A DNA stretch of 64,000 nucleotides from Rariloculus sp963665575 (GTDB taxonomy: Bacteria; Pseudomonadota; Gammaproteobacteria; Steroidobacterales; Rariloculaceae). The DNA lies in NCBI GenBank assembly GCA_963665575.2, contig CAXXDW010000003.1, positions 372,001 to 436,000 of the forward strand. Reading direction: 5' to 3'. Under the pieces are notes generated by a model that worked only from the letters and a program-made list of their open reading frames with translations, was not told the origin of the DNA and made no database searches. Every line of letters starts with the position of its first letter. The first letter of the stretch is position 1. Of this stretch, positions 1 to 8,956 are shown in pieces. The position numbers were made by a program, and so were the translations under genes.

Positions 1-171
1 GAAGTCCATCGCGGCGACGAAATTCCCGAATGGATACGCGCGTTCGAGATGTCCGGCGGAGTTCAGCGTCCAGCCTCCGCCGAGTTCCGCGAGCAAGGCT
101 TCGGCGTCCTCCGAACCCATCGGCGGGACGCCTCCTCGGCAAGGTACGCATTGGCGGTCGGCCAGTTCCAT
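1..171 (-). CDS. phhB: 4a-hydroxytetrahydrobiopterin dehydratase (PCD/DCoH), N-terminal part; runs off left edge
   Basis: Only the first 57 codons are present; the rest lies beyond base 1. The family dehydrates 4a-hydroxytetrahydrobiopterin in the cytosol and so recycles the cofactor of phenylalanine hydroxylase. The visible part fits well: C8-V-P-C11-R-G-G-V-P-P near the N-terminus, W34, then PFGNFVAAMDF at residues 47-57, the stretch that in this family leads into the active site. The catalytic His-His motif is outside the window and cannot be checked. The ATG at 171 was chosen because a gaggag ribosome site lies seven bases upstream and the family's Cys-Pro-Cys segment follows directly. 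It is the most downstream gene seen in a long minus-strand series. Confidence 0.85.
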   Translation of the reverse strand, partial: MELADRQCVPCRGGVPPMGSEDAEALLAELGGGWTLNSAGHLERAYPFGNFVAAMDF

Positions 172-262
172 GTTCGTCTCCTCGAGCTTGCGGACGGCGA
201 GTGGATTGTACCTGTCGTTCGATACCATTAGCAGGCGCTGCAGGTGACGCCGAACCGACTCG

Positions 263-1279
263 CTACCTGGGTACGAACCGTCGTGTCGCCTCAAGATCGC
301 AGTTGAACGGGGTCATGTCCATGTCGGGCGAATACACGAGATCGCGTACGTGCGTCATGGATCCCACGATGTATTCGGGATCCTCGAGCGTGAACTCCAC
401 GCGCAGGCGCGTGCCGTCGGAGTGGAGCCGATAGCGCTCGACGACGTGCTTTTGCGCGCCCGAGGGAATACCGTTCTGATAGGGCGAACGATTGTCGGCG
501 AAACTGGCCGTGTCGACGACGAGCACGTCGTCCTCCCACCAGCCGATCGAATGACCTTCATACCTGCGTTCGTCGGCCGGATGCGGCCGGCCGTCCATGT
601 AGACGGTTCGCTCCTGATCCATGTACTGACTGCGGATCGCGATAATCTCCCCGCCATCGAGGAACTCGATCTCCATGGGATAGAAGTCGGTATAGACGAG
701 TCCGCCCGGCGTCGGCTTCGACAGGCACGCGAGTTCCGGATTGTCCTCTGCGTTCTGATCGAATGCGGCCTGCGCCGCGCGGCCGGCTTCCGTTAACGTG
801 AGGTCGCGTGCCATGAGCTGATCCAGCCCGCCCGGATAGTCGTCGCCGAGGCTTTCGCGGTCGATGAACCAGCGGCCCTCGATCGTCGTCGTGCTCGCCG
901 TTGCGCGTCCCGGCACGCGTTCATTGGAGATCGGCAGGCCGTCCTTCTCGATCGCCACCAGCAAGCCATACGAGCGGCCATCCCGGGCCGGGTGCACTTC
1001 GACGCTGACCTCGTCGCCAACCACCAGCGAGTCGGGCGTCCAGCCGCTGCGGCGGATCGAGATCGCCGAGGCCATCTGCACGGTCCAGGTCACCGCCGTA
1101 CCGTCGTCGCCCGTCACGTCAACGGTGAAGTAGCTATGCGGATTCCGCATGCTGTACTCGCTGACCGTACCCTCGAACGCGACCCGGGCGTTCATGTCGA
1201 GCGCGGCGTCGCTGTGATGGGCACTCGCCGTCGCGCCAATCAGCAGAGCCGCCACTAGCCAGGAAATGCTGATTCTCAT
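263..1279 (-). CDS. Secreted DUF6152 protein fused to an uncharacterised partner domain
   Basis: The product has about 338 residues. The signal peptide MRISISWLVAALLIGATASA is followed by HHSDAALD, so cleavage after ASA would leave His-His at the mature N-terminus. Residues to about 110 are a DUF6152 domain (RNPHSYFTVDV, then a conserved Gly-Trp-Thr-Pro-Asp-Ser-Leu block). The second half is the same domain as the genes at 29058-29759 and 36409-37410: a Cys in PELACLSKPTPGG, then EGHSIGWWEDDVLVVDTASF, and a C-terminal Cys in PFNCDL. The function of both domains is unknown. The ATG at 1279 has a ggag site six bases upstream; an ATG at 1294 is a less likely alternative. Export to the periplasm is inferred from the signal peptide. 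Confidence 0.8.
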   Translation of the reverse strand: MRISISWLVAALLIGATASAHHSDAALDMNARVAFEGTVSEYSMRNPHSYFTVDVTGDDGTAVTWTVQMASAISIRRSGWTPDSLVVGDEVSVEVHPARDGRSYGLLVAIEKDGLPISNERVPGRATASTTTIEGRWFIDRESLGDDYPGGLDQLMARDLTLTEAGRAAQAAFDQNAEDNPELACLSKPTPGGLVYTDFYPMEIEFLDGGEIIAIRSQYMDQERTVYMDGRPHPADERRYEGHSIGWWEDDVLVVDTASFADNRSPYQNGIPSGAQKHVVERYRLHSDGTRLRVEFTLEDPEYIVGSMTHVRDLVYSPDMDMTPFNCDLEATRRFVPR

Positions 1280-1435
1280 ACGCACTCCAGTCATCGCTCG
1301 CGCGCCTTCAATCCGAGTTGGCAGATCGTCTAATTGTAATATCACGCACGTACCGCGTCGACTTTCGCGGCTTCGTCTGCAGGGGTTATTGGGAACACGA
1401 CGCCGACGGGGTCGTTGCAGACGGACGCGTGCCCG

Positions 1436-1958
1436 TCATGCAGCGAGCATTCGTGTGATCAGCCAGAAGCTCGATGTCACGCCGATGGCGTAACCCGCGA
1501 AGCGCTGTGCGAAGCCAGCTCTCGGACCGCCGACGGGCACCTGCCGCACCATGGCAAGACACAACATCAACACTACGGCGAACATGACCTGACCCAGTTC
1601 GATGCCGAGATTGAACGCGAAAAGACCTGTCAACAAGCCCGCCTGGGGCAGACCGACTTCGCGCAACACAGCGGCAAAACCGAAACCGTGCAGGAGACCG
1701 AAGTTGCCGGAGACAAAAAGAGGCCGTCGCCAGGTGAGCGTATCGCGCGGACCTTTTACGATCTCGACAGCCAGAAAGACGATACTCAAAGCCATGGCGC
1801 TCTCGACCGCGGCGACCGGTACCCGGACCATGTCGAGCGCCGAAAGCGCCATCTCCCTGCGCCGCGATGATTACCGTCAACGGGCGGCTATCGTCTGCGT
1901 GCACGACGATCGAAACCAGCAGACACAAGATCACGGCGAAGACGCGGCGGGGCATCAT
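1436..1958 (-). pseudogene. HupE/UreJ-family membrane protein remnant (internally deleted and frameshifted)
   Basis: Two pieces lie in different frames. From the ATG at 1958 there is a signal peptide (MMPRRVFAVILCLLVSIVVH) that runs on in the wrong frame after about 35 residues. From about 1852 another frame encodes the C-terminal half of a HupE/UreJ_2 protein: LSALDMVRVPVAAVES, HGFGFAAVLREVGLP, then NLGIELGQ, with four or so hydrophobic helices and the usual C-terminal FWLITR. The extracytoplasmic domain of roughly 150 residues and the first helices normally in between are absent, and the HupE frame has a stop codon just upstream of 1852. In related genomes HupE often sits beside PpiC and DUF3604 genes, as here. 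The 1958 start overlaps the ppiC stop (ATGA), so the original coupling is still visible. Confidence 0.65.
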
Positions 1959-2827
1959 CGGGACGCGTCCACGGTGACGACGACTTCGTATTCATCCAGC
2001 AACGTCTCAAGCGCTTCGCGCGCTGCCTCTTCCCGTTTCGCGGCCAAAGCGTCATCACGCACGCGTTCGGTGATTTCGCCAAGCTCCGGAAGTCGGGACC
2101 CCGCTCTCCTGATGACAAGAACGAGGTGCCACCCATGATCGGACGCCAGGGACCCGCCCCGCGCGCCGGGAGCTTGTCCGAACAACTCGGCAGCGAAAGT
2201 GTCGCCGAAATGCGAGCGCAGCAGGCGATCGCTCACGTCAGCGTAGTTGAGCTGATAAAGAAAGCGATCGCCATGCCGCCCGCTCCGTGTAGCCGGAACG
2301 TCGTTGACGCGCAGCTCATCGAGCAATTCTCGCGCCGCCTCCGCGCTATGATCGCTGTCGTCTCTTGCGTTGACGAACACATGAGTGAAACTGATCCGGG
2401 GCGGCACCCGGTAGTCGTCAGGATGTTCATCGAAATGGCGTTCGATTTCCCGATCGTCTACTGAAATACCCGCGGCAGCCTCTTCCATGAGCAACAGGCG
2501 CATTTGTTGAACGGTGCGAAGCCGTACCAGCGGGTCAACGTCAGGCAGGCTTATGCCCAAACGTTCGCGATAGAGCGCTTCCTGGCTCGCAACTTCGCGA
2601 ACGAGCGATTGGAGCTCGTCCGCGGACATGGAATCGACGAGTTCGGCAAACGTGTCTTCATCGTAAAGCTGTGCGCGACCTTGCAGGTACACGAGCAGAT
2701 CGTTCTCGGTGACGGTGATCGTGCGATCGCTCTCAACGAGGCCCTGCGATAACGAAACGATGACGAAGAGTGCCGCACCGGCCAACAGAAAGTGAGTCAA
2801 CGGCTCGCTGAAGACTTTGCGCAGCAT
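1955..2827 (-). CDS. Membrane-anchored PpiC/parvulin-type peptidyl-prolyl isomerase
   Basis: About 290 residues. One N-terminal membrane segment (LTHFLLAGAALFVIVSL) is followed by a periplasmic helical region and a parvulin domain at roughly 140-240 (PPRISFTHVFV, GARGGSLASDHGWHLVLV). Parvulins speed cis-trans isomerisation of Xaa-Pro bonds in exported proteins. The start is uncertain: 2827 gives MLRKVFSEPLTHFLL, the usual family N-terminus; 2842 (ATG) and 2890 (TTG) are in frame upstream, and none has a clear ribosome site. It belongs to the HupE/PpiC/DUF3604 cluster, whose other two members are broken here, so this protein may be left without its normal partners. Confidence 0.8.
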   Translation of the reverse strand: MLRKVFSEPLTHFLLAGAALFVIVSLSQGLVESDRTITVTENDLLVYLQGRAQLYDEDTFAELVDSMSADELQSLVREVASQEALYRERLGISLPDVDPLVRLRTVQQMRLLLMEEAAAGISVDDREIERHFDEHPDDYRVPPRISFTHVFVNARDDSDHSAEAARELLDELRVNDVPATRSGRHGDRFLYQLNYADVSDRLLRSHFGDTFAAELFGQAPGARGGSLASDHGWHLVLVIRRAGSRLPELGEITERVRDDALAAKREEAAREALETLLDEYEVVVTVDASR

Positions 2828-2936
2828 CAGGGCGAATACCATATGGAAGACGAAAAAACGCGTCCCTGCCCGCAAGCCGCAAGCAGACAAGTGACGAGTG
2901 TGGCGCCGAGTCCAGGCCGGATCTTCAGGCCGGCAT

Positions 2937-4745
2937 TCACGGTGTGTAATAGACGGGAGAAGTCCAGGCGCGCTCCTGAAGCCATTTGGGTACCGCTTCG
3001 TTCAGTGAAACGCCGCTCTCCGCCGAGAGATAGGTGGCCCATCGCGGCGTCGGAATCTCGATAACGCGCGCATGGTAGAGCGCTCTTTCCGCGGGGTCGA
3101 AGTCAGGATCGCGCCAGGTTCCGTAAAGCTCTGCCGCGCCGATCGAGTTCTCGTAAATCGCTGTTTGCGCATCTACCGTATTGCCGACGGGCTCAAGGCG
3201 GCCCGTCTCGTCGTCGAACATGCGGCCGGGCGACCATGCAACGTCGTAGATCTTTTCGAACGAGCGGCCATTACGCCGCCAAGGTTTGACTGTCTGGATG
3301 CGATCCAGGTTGCCGGAGTGCGGATCCTTCGAAGCGTGTACGACGAAACCCGGCCCGCCTTGCAGATCTTCTTCTCCGGCAAGCACACCGCCCATGGGAA
3401 CGCCCCATTCGTACGCCTGGTCGGCCCAATCCGGCCCGTCCCCGAGCAGGCTGGCATCGCCCCAGCCGGCGAAGAGGCGCACACGAATCAACGGTCCCTA
3501 CGTCGCAAATGCCTCGCGCCGCCTGTGCGCATCGAAGATGGCTTCCCGGGTGTTCTCATCAGCCCACACACCGGTAATCCCCGATGCACTGAGCGCTGCC
3601 AGCGGGCTGCCGATGATTGGCGAGATTTCCTGCAGGATCATCTCAGGATCCCTATGACTGTCGCTGAGGCCCAACGCACCCGGAAAGTTGTCTTCTTCAG
3701 TCGTCGAGATGCCCGAATGAAAGTCCGTCGCGCCCACGAATCCCAGCTCAAACGGGTTGATCCCGATTTGCTCCGCGATTTCCAGGCCGCGCTGGAGGCC
3801 GTATCGTACATAACTTCCGCCGGGCTGATCCTTGCCCGCATCGATCAATTCGAAGTCGGCGAATTCATCGTCGGGCGAAATCTCCGGCCGTGCTTCGATC
3901 GTCCCCTTGTTCTGCGTGATTTCGACCAGCGGCTCATTGCGCGCGCGTGTTTGTGCGTACTCGGCATCGATGGGCTCGCCGTTCACGTCTTCAAAGCTGA
4001 AAGCCCGGCCACAACTGATATTCGTGTTGTGGGGAATCATCAGCGAATCGATGCCGAGTCTTCGATTGGTATCGGCATACGCCCAAAGCGACTCCGGGTT
4101 CAGGGAATCCGTTGCGGCGAACGGCATCGCAGGGTAGTCGGGGCCGCGGAAAAGCACGTTGCGATGCAGGTGCGCCGATGGCGTTGCTCGAATGTTCGGT
4201 GAGTACTCGAAAGCAACGAAACTCGTGAATCTTCCGGGTTCGTAGTGACGCTCCGCCGCATCGATGATGTCGCGCCAGTGGCCGGCGACGAGCGCCGGAT
4301 TCGACAGTCCAGGCGTGTCTTCGCCGAAAAGACCCCGGTTGACTCTCGCGAAAAACGCCCACATGTCCGGCCCACCGTCATGCGCGAACTGCCGTTCCCA
4401 GCCATCGCCGGGCAGGTCGATTTCCGACTGCATCGCGAGACGCACGTTGCCAAGGTATTCCGCGTGGTCAGTAACCGCGAGGAAATCCAGCGGCGTGTGG
4501 CGTACGACAGTCCTGTCGTAGTACCTGACGGGCTCGCCTTTGGCGAACCGATAGGCGTCGTCCGGCGTGGTCTCGGTCTTCGTCGCTGCAGCGTCGAGAG
4601 AGTAGCTCGTGTGCAGATGCAGATCGCCGAAGAAAGCGTGGCGTTCGGCAACTGGCTGAGCGGACGCTTCGGAAACAAACGCGCCCGTGCAGAGCGCAGC
4701 AACGGACCAGAGAACCGCGATAGCCATGTAACGAGACGCAGGCAT
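2937..4745 (-). pseudogene. DUF3604 protein interrupted by one in-frame TAG
   Basis: The reading frame encodes a full-length DUF3604 protein of about 600 codons: signal peptide (MPASRYMAIAVLWSVAALCT), then FGDLHLHTSYSLDA and AVTDHAEYLGN, which resemble PHP-type metal-binding segments, and a C-terminal region (YLSAESGVSLNEAVPKWLQE). A single TAG at 3500-3498 splits it into about 415 and 186 codons. The frame continues unchanged after the stop: AFAT, stop, GPLIRVRLFAGWG. Relatives as I remember them have Ser at that point (ATSGPRIRV), which a TCG to TAG change would explain. The product could be a C-terminally truncated protein, a pseudogene, or the stop could be an assembly error. The ATG at 4745 lies nine bases past the hemerythrin stop; no strong ribosome site is seen. 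Confidence 0.8.
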
Positions 4746-4753
4746 CGCGGTTG

Positions 4754-5305
4754 TCAGCCGGCGTCGTGAAGCTGAATCAGCTTCCACAACCGCCTGTACT
4801 CCTCGTCGAGCAATGCGCCGAACAGCGGATCGGGCCGGTAGTCAATCTGCTTTCGCACGCTGTCCCAATCCGACTCGTCCAGGGAATTTGCCGCTGCGGG
4901 AAAGAGCTTCGCTTCCTCGGCACTCATGTGTTTCCACAGCGTAGCCACGTATTCGCGACCGAGTTGCACCAGGTCCGTTCTCGACACAAAAGCCTCCTCC
5001 CCGACCGCGATGATCGACTCCAGAAAACGCTTGCCCTTCTCGATGATCGACTCGTGCTCCGCCTCGATGGCGTCGATCTCGGCGGCCATCTCCGGTGACC
5101 GCACTCTGAGGTGATCGAACACGACATCCTCGACCGGATGATGGCAGCTGTCCGAGTACCCGGTGATATAGCGCATGGCGTCTTCGAGCAGATTGTAGTC
5201 CACGGATTCGCCTGCTTCGATCGACGCAAGCGCTCGCTCGGCGATCTTCAGCACGCGCGCAGCGTTGATGTGATCCTGGTGCAGATCGTCGATGATCGCT
5301 GCCAA
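4754..5305 (-). CDS. Hemerythrin-like HHE domain protein
   Basis: About 183 residues with the HHE four-helix pattern: H9-Q-D-H12, H55-H56-P-V-E59-D, E83-H84, and H126-M-S-A-E130-E131. These are the usual ligands of a non-heme di-iron (or single metal) centre that binds oxygen or senses oxygen/NO; no signal peptide is seen, so it should be cytosolic. A longer frame opens at 5440, but that part overlaps the sulfatase gene and lacks homology. I chose the TTG at 5305 because aggag lies nine bases upstream and it starts just before the first helix. The next gene upstream ends 26 bases away, suggesting cotranscription with the sulfatase. Confidence 0.8.
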   Translation of the reverse strand: MAAIIDDLHQDHINAARVLKIAERALASIEAGESVDYNLLEDAMRYITGYSDSCHHPVEDVVFDHLRVRSPEMAAEIDAIEAEHESIIEKGKRFLESIIAVGEEAFVSRTDLVQLGREYVATLWKHMSAEEAKLFPAAANSLDESDWDSVRKQIDYRPDPLFGALLDEEYRRLWKLIQLHDAG

Positions 5306-5331
5306 GTCCCCGATCTCCTGAAAGGCTGCGA

Positions 5332-6756
5332 CTATGGTTCGGGACTCACCGACAAGGACTCGGCGTTGACCTCCGGAATCCAACGCGCAAGCTCGGCCTT
5401 GAGTTCGTCGTAACGTGACCGCTCGGCGAGGTTTTCCCACTCGTTGGGGTCCGCCTCGTGATCGTAGAGCTCCTCGGAGCCGTCTGCGTAGCGTGTGTAC
5501 CGATAACGTTCGGTCCGTACCGAGTGGTAGTTGTAGAAATAGGTTGTCAATGCCGGCTCATCGCGGACCGCGCCGGGGTCCCGAATCAGCGGCACCAGGC
5601 TCTGACCTTCGACGTGGACGGGCGTCTCGAGCCCCGTGAGTTCGGCGAGCGTCGGATAGAGGTCCATGAGCGACACGGCTTGCGCTGTGCGTGTGCCCGG
5701 AGTCGACACGCCTGGCGCCACGACGATCAATGGCACGCGCGTCGACTCTTCCCAAAGCGTCATCTTGCGCCAGCGTTGCTTCTCGCCGAGATGATAGCCA
5801 TGGTCACCCCAGAGCACGATGATCGTGTTGTCCGCACGGCCGCTGCGGTCAAGCGCGTCGAGCAGCCGCCCGACCATCGCATCGGCGTAGCTCGTGCTCG
5901 CGAGATAGGCCTGAACCCCTTCTGCCCACTTGCCCGACTCCTCGATCCAGTCGTGCCATTCCGTGGACTGAAGATAGCCACCACGGGCGATCTCCGGCAC
6001 GTCATCGAGATCGTTCGGGATGGTCTCCGGCAACACGATGTCCTCGAGGGGATGCATGTCGAAGTAGCGCTGCGGCACATACCAGGGCAGATGCGGACGG
6101 AAAATGCCGGCAGCAATGAATCGCGGCGATCCGGTCTCGGCGGCGAGTTGCCGTTCAATCCACGCCGTAACCTGACCATCGCCGAGCGCCATGTCGTCGG
6201 CAACGACGACCGACCAATCGAAGGCAGTGCCGAGAGGACTGCCGTTTGCGGGTATGACCGGCGGGCGGATCTCGTCGGGAAGCTGTCGGGTCAGCGAGGG
6301 ATAAAAAGCATCCCACGCGGTCGCGTCGTTGAGACCTTCGAAGGAACTCGTGTCGAAGAACGTGTGGGCATGAAAGATCTTGCCGGCGCCAAAGGTCCGA
6401 TAGCCGTTGTCGCGAAAATACCTTGGCAGCGTCGGCAGACCGGCGAACACTTCCTCTTCGCGCCAGTCCGGATCGTTGTCGTAGACACCGCTCGTCGATG
6501 GCCTGAGACCCGTCAGCAGCGCCGTGCGCGAAGGATTGCAGATCACCGACGGCGAATGTGCGTTGGTAAACGCGATGCCGCGAGAAGCGAGCCTGTCGAT
6601 GTTGGGCGTCTTCGCCTGCGGATGGCCGCCGAAAACGCCAACCCAGTCGTTGAGGTCGTCGATCGCGATGAACAACACGTCCGGTCGGCTGCCGTCCTGA
6701 GCTGCAAGCGTGAACGGCATGAAGACAAGCGCGGCGATGGCCAGCAGTTGTTTCAT
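5332..6756 (-). CDS. Exported sulfatase, iduronate-2-sulfatase-like
   Basis: About 474 residues. The signal peptide MKQLLAIAALVFMPFTLAAQ is followed by PDVLFIAIDDLNDW (metal-binding Asp pair) and C73-N-P-S-R77-T-A-L-L-T-G, the sulfatase signature whose Cys is converted to formylglycine. Later blocks include GDHGYHLGEKQRWRKMTLWE, typical of the choline/iduronate sulfatase branch. The enzyme hydrolyses sulfate esters in the periplasm; the substrate cannot be told. The ATG at 6756 has agggag seven bases upstream. No formylglycine-generating enzyme gene is visible in the window, so maturation would depend on one elsewhere. Confidence 0.88.
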   Translation of the reverse strand: MKQLLAIAALVFMPFTLAAQDGSRPDVLFIAIDDLNDWVGVFGGHPQAKTPNIDRLASRGIAFTNAHSPSVICNPSRTALLTGLRPSTSGVYDNDPDWREEEVFAGLPTLPRYFRDNGYRTFGAGKIFHAHTFFDTSSFEGLNDATAWDAFYPSLTRQLPDEIRPPVIPANGSPLGTAFDWSVVVADDMALGDGQVTAWIERQLAAETGSPRFIAAGIFRPHLPWYVPQRYFDMHPLEDIVLPETIPNDLDDVPEIARGGYLQSTEWHDWIEESGKWAEGVQAYLASTSYADAMVGRLLDALDRSGRADNTIIVLWGDHGYHLGEKQRWRKMTLWEESTRVPLIVVAPGVSTPGTRTAQAVSLMDLYPTLAELTGLETPVHVEGQSLVPLIRDPGAVRDEPALTTYFYNYHSVRTERYRYTRYADGSEELYDHEADPNEWENLAERSRYDELKAELARWIPEVNAESLSVSPEP

Positions 6757-6813
6757 CGTAGCTCCCTGTTTCCGATCACCCGCCATTTCGGCGCGTTTGC
6801 CAGTACACCGACG

Positions 6814-7155
6814 TCACGGCGCGAGATAGGCCGCGAGCGCGTCAAGATCGGAGTCGCTGATCTCGGTCTTGCGAAAGAACGGCATGACCGAAACGCCATC
6901 GCGCACGAAAGCACGCGTGAGGTCGGGAAACAGATCATCGCGCTGCTCGATCAGCGCCGGCTTCTCGCCGTTGTAGAGCACTTCGAGCGCTGCCGTCCCC
7001 GGCTTGCCGGGACCGTCCCCGTGGCAGGCTTCGCACCAATAGTCGAAGACTTCCTTGCCGCGCTGCTCGAGCGCGTCCTGAGCGTTTGCCGCACTGGCCC
7101 AGCCGGCAGCAGCAAGCGCGAAAACTGCGGACAACAACACCGTTTTCGACACCAT
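6814..7155 (-). CDS. Small class I cytochrome c, probable electron acceptor of the adjacent flavoprotein
   Basis: 113 residues: signal peptide to about residue 26, heme site C41-E-A-C44-H45, and a probable axial Met at M91-P-F-F. The size matches the cytochrome subunits of p-cresol methylhydroxylase and eugenol hydroxylase. Its ATG overlaps the stop of the flavoprotein gene (TGATG) and is preceded by ggagg, which argues for translational coupling and for a flavocytochrome complex in the periplasm. The ATG at 7155 is preferred over a GTG one codon upstream. A second pair with the same order is at 49569-51549. Confidence 0.88.
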   Translation of the reverse strand: MVSKTVLLSAVFALAAAGWASAANAQDALEQRGKEVFDYWCEACHGDGPGKPGTAALEVLYNGEKPALIEQRDDLFPDLTRAFVRDGVSVMPFFRKTEISDSDLDALAAYLAP

Positions 7156-8792
7156 CACGCCTCCCGCATGTGGCTCGGCCAGATCCCGTAACGACCGGCC
7201 GCGACGATCCCATTGGGGTCGATCGCGTCCTTGAGCCGCTCGTTGAATCGCTTGAGCGCATGGTCGTTGAACGAATACGCGTCGACCACCATGTCCTGAA
7301 ATGCTGGCGCCGTGCGGTATTCGCCCCAGCCGTGCTCGGCGGCCACCCGAACGAGGCGCTCGAACGCCTCCCGTGTTCGGCGGTTGTCCTCGGGGGTCTC
7401 ACTGATCGGAAAACCGAACAGGTAGATGAACGACCGATTCCAGTAGGTTGTCGGCAGACTGAAGCCCCCTGCCGCAACCGTGAGACCGAGATCCCCTGCC
7501 GTCTCGGCAAAGACGCGGTTCGCCTCGAGAATCGCCTCGCCGGTGCGCGGAATGATTGGCGAGAACCATATATGTCCTGCCGTCGGGTAGGGGTTGGTCG
7601 TGCTGCGTGCGCCGATCGAGAACATTGCCAGGCTCGGCACGCCGAACTCCGGCAGTCCGCTGGCGCTCGTACCGGTCACTTGCCCGCGCGTGATCTCCTC
7701 GATCTGTTTTTCACTCAGTGGGAACTTGAACGACTCGCCCGCCTCGAACGTCGCGCCCGGGATCGCCGCGAACTTTTCCTGGGCGTATTCCCAATTCGCC
7801 GCGATCGCCTTCTCGGGACCGTAGAACTTGACGGTGCAGTTCCAGTAGCCTTTGCCGGCTGAGGCCGCATACTCTTCGAGTTCCGTGGTCGAGGCGCCGC
7901 TCTCGAGCAACTCCTGAAGCGCGGCTTCCGGCCGCCCCGCGAAACCGCCGACCATCGACCCGAGCTGCGGCATTCCGTTGACCACGCCCGTGTTCTCGAG
8001 GAAATTCAAAGTGTCGATGAGCGGGATCAGGTCGTCGTGCCTGGGCACGTGCACGGTTCCGGTCAGATACGCGTCCGGTTCCGGCATGAGCCAGAACCCC
8101 ATCTTCGTGACCACGCCGTAGTTCGACTGTGAGAACAGTCCGTCGATCCACGGCCCGACGCCGAACTTGTATTGCTGCCAGGACTCGCTGCTGGGCAGCG
8201 CGCCCATGCCCGTGCGCAGCAGGTCGCCGTCAGGCAGCACGACCTCCATGCCGCAATGGGCATCGAAATGGTTGCGGAACTGGGGTTGCGTGTAGCCTCC
8301 GCCGTGATCGACGGCGTTGCCGATCAGGCTGCCCCAGCCCGGATCGGGGACATCGATCCAGAGCTTGAGCCCTCGCTCCTGAATGTAGCGGTAAAGGTCA
8401 AAATAGCTGACGCCGGGCTCGACGAGCACCGACGCGTTGCGTTCGCTGATCTCGAGTATCCGGTTCATGCGCTTCAGGTCGAGCACGACACTGCCGGAGA
8501 GATTGGGCGCCGAGCCGCCGTAACCGAGATTCTTGCCGGTCGAAATCGGATAGATCGGGATCCGGTAGCGGTTGGCCGTGCGTACGACGGCCTGCACTTC
8601 CTCGACCGTATATGGCGCAACCGCCGCGGAGGCGGTGCGATCCTCGGGCTCGCCCTTGTAAATCGAGTAGGCATCCCGATAGAGGTCTACATCCTCGTCG
8701 CTCGTGAATACCCATTGTTCACCGACGGCGTTCTCGAACTCACTCAGCGCCCGATCGAAATCCTGCGCGCTGACTCCCGGTGGTACGGCCAT
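7155..8792 (-). CDS. FAD-linked oxidase of the vanillyl-alcohol oxidase/4-cresol dehydrogenase family (flavoprotein subunit)
   Basis: 545 residues, close to the roughly 520 usual for the p-cresol methylhydroxylase flavoprotein. The PCMH-type FAD domain is clear: PIYPISTGKNLGYGGSAPN near residues 100-120, VLDLKRMNRILEI, VEPGVSYFDLYRYI, and SQSNYGVVTKMGFWLMPEPD. The C-terminal cap ends in DPNGIVAAGRYGIWP, a family hallmark. Members oxidise or hydroxylate 4-alkylphenols through a quinone methide and pass electrons to a cytochrome c; some hold FAD covalently through Tyr or His, which I could not place here. There is no Sec signal at the N-terminus, so export, if any, is unexplained. The ATG at 8792 has ggag seven bases upstream. 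The substrate is unknown. Confidence 0.88.
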   Translation of the reverse strand: MAVPPGVSAQDFDRALSEFENAVGEQWVFTSDEDVDLYRDAYSIYKGEPEDRTASAAVAPYTVEEVQAVVRTANRYRIPIYPISTGKNLGYGGSAPNLSGSVVLDLKRMNRILEISERNASVLVEPGVSYFDLYRYIQERGLKLWIDVPDPGWGSLIGNAVDHGGGYTQPQFRNHFDAHCGMEVVLPDGDLLRTGMGALPSSESWQQYKFGVGPWIDGLFSQSNYGVVTKMGFWLMPEPDAYLTGTVHVPRHDDLIPLIDTLNFLENTGVVNGMPQLGSMVGGFAGRPEAALQELLESGASTTELEEYAASAGKGYWNCTVKFYGPEKAIAANWEYAQEKFAAIPGATFEAGESFKFPLSEKQIEEITRGQVTGTSASGLPEFGVPSLAMFSIGARSTTNPYPTAGHIWFSPIIPRTGEAILEANRVFAETAGDLGLTVAAGGFSLPTTYWNRSFIYLFGFPISETPEDNRRTREAFERLVRVAAEHGWGEYRTAPAFQDMVVDAYSFNDHALKRFNERLKDAIDPNGIVAAGRYGIWPSHMREA

Positions 8793-8956
8793 TTGCTTCT
8801 CCAGTTCGCTGTGCGCGCAGTTTCGCTCACCACAGGTCCATGGTCAAAAGTCACGTCCTCGAAACCGGCGCGTATATACTGTGCCGGCGCGAGCTGCGCC
8901 GCAGCCGTTTGCTCGGTCCGGCAGCCATCCCCAAGATCGTTACGGAGAGTCGAACA

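Noticed and set aside
2827..3042. Short minus-strand frame with a lipobox-like LLAACGQG
   Set aside because: It overlaps the DUF3604 3' end, lacks a charged n-region before the hydrophobic stretch and ends at once after the Cys; judged chance.
5458..7191. Open frame of 577 codons on the plus strand across the sulfatase and cytochrome genes
   Set aside because: Antisense to two genes with intact motifs; composition is that of a mirror frame and no signal or domain is visible.
8871..8880. TATACT hexamers at 8875, 49453 and 55780 as a shared regulated promoter
   Set aside because: They resemble a -10 element and lie upstream of oxidative genes, but no -35 or common operator flanks them, so a shared regulator is not supported.
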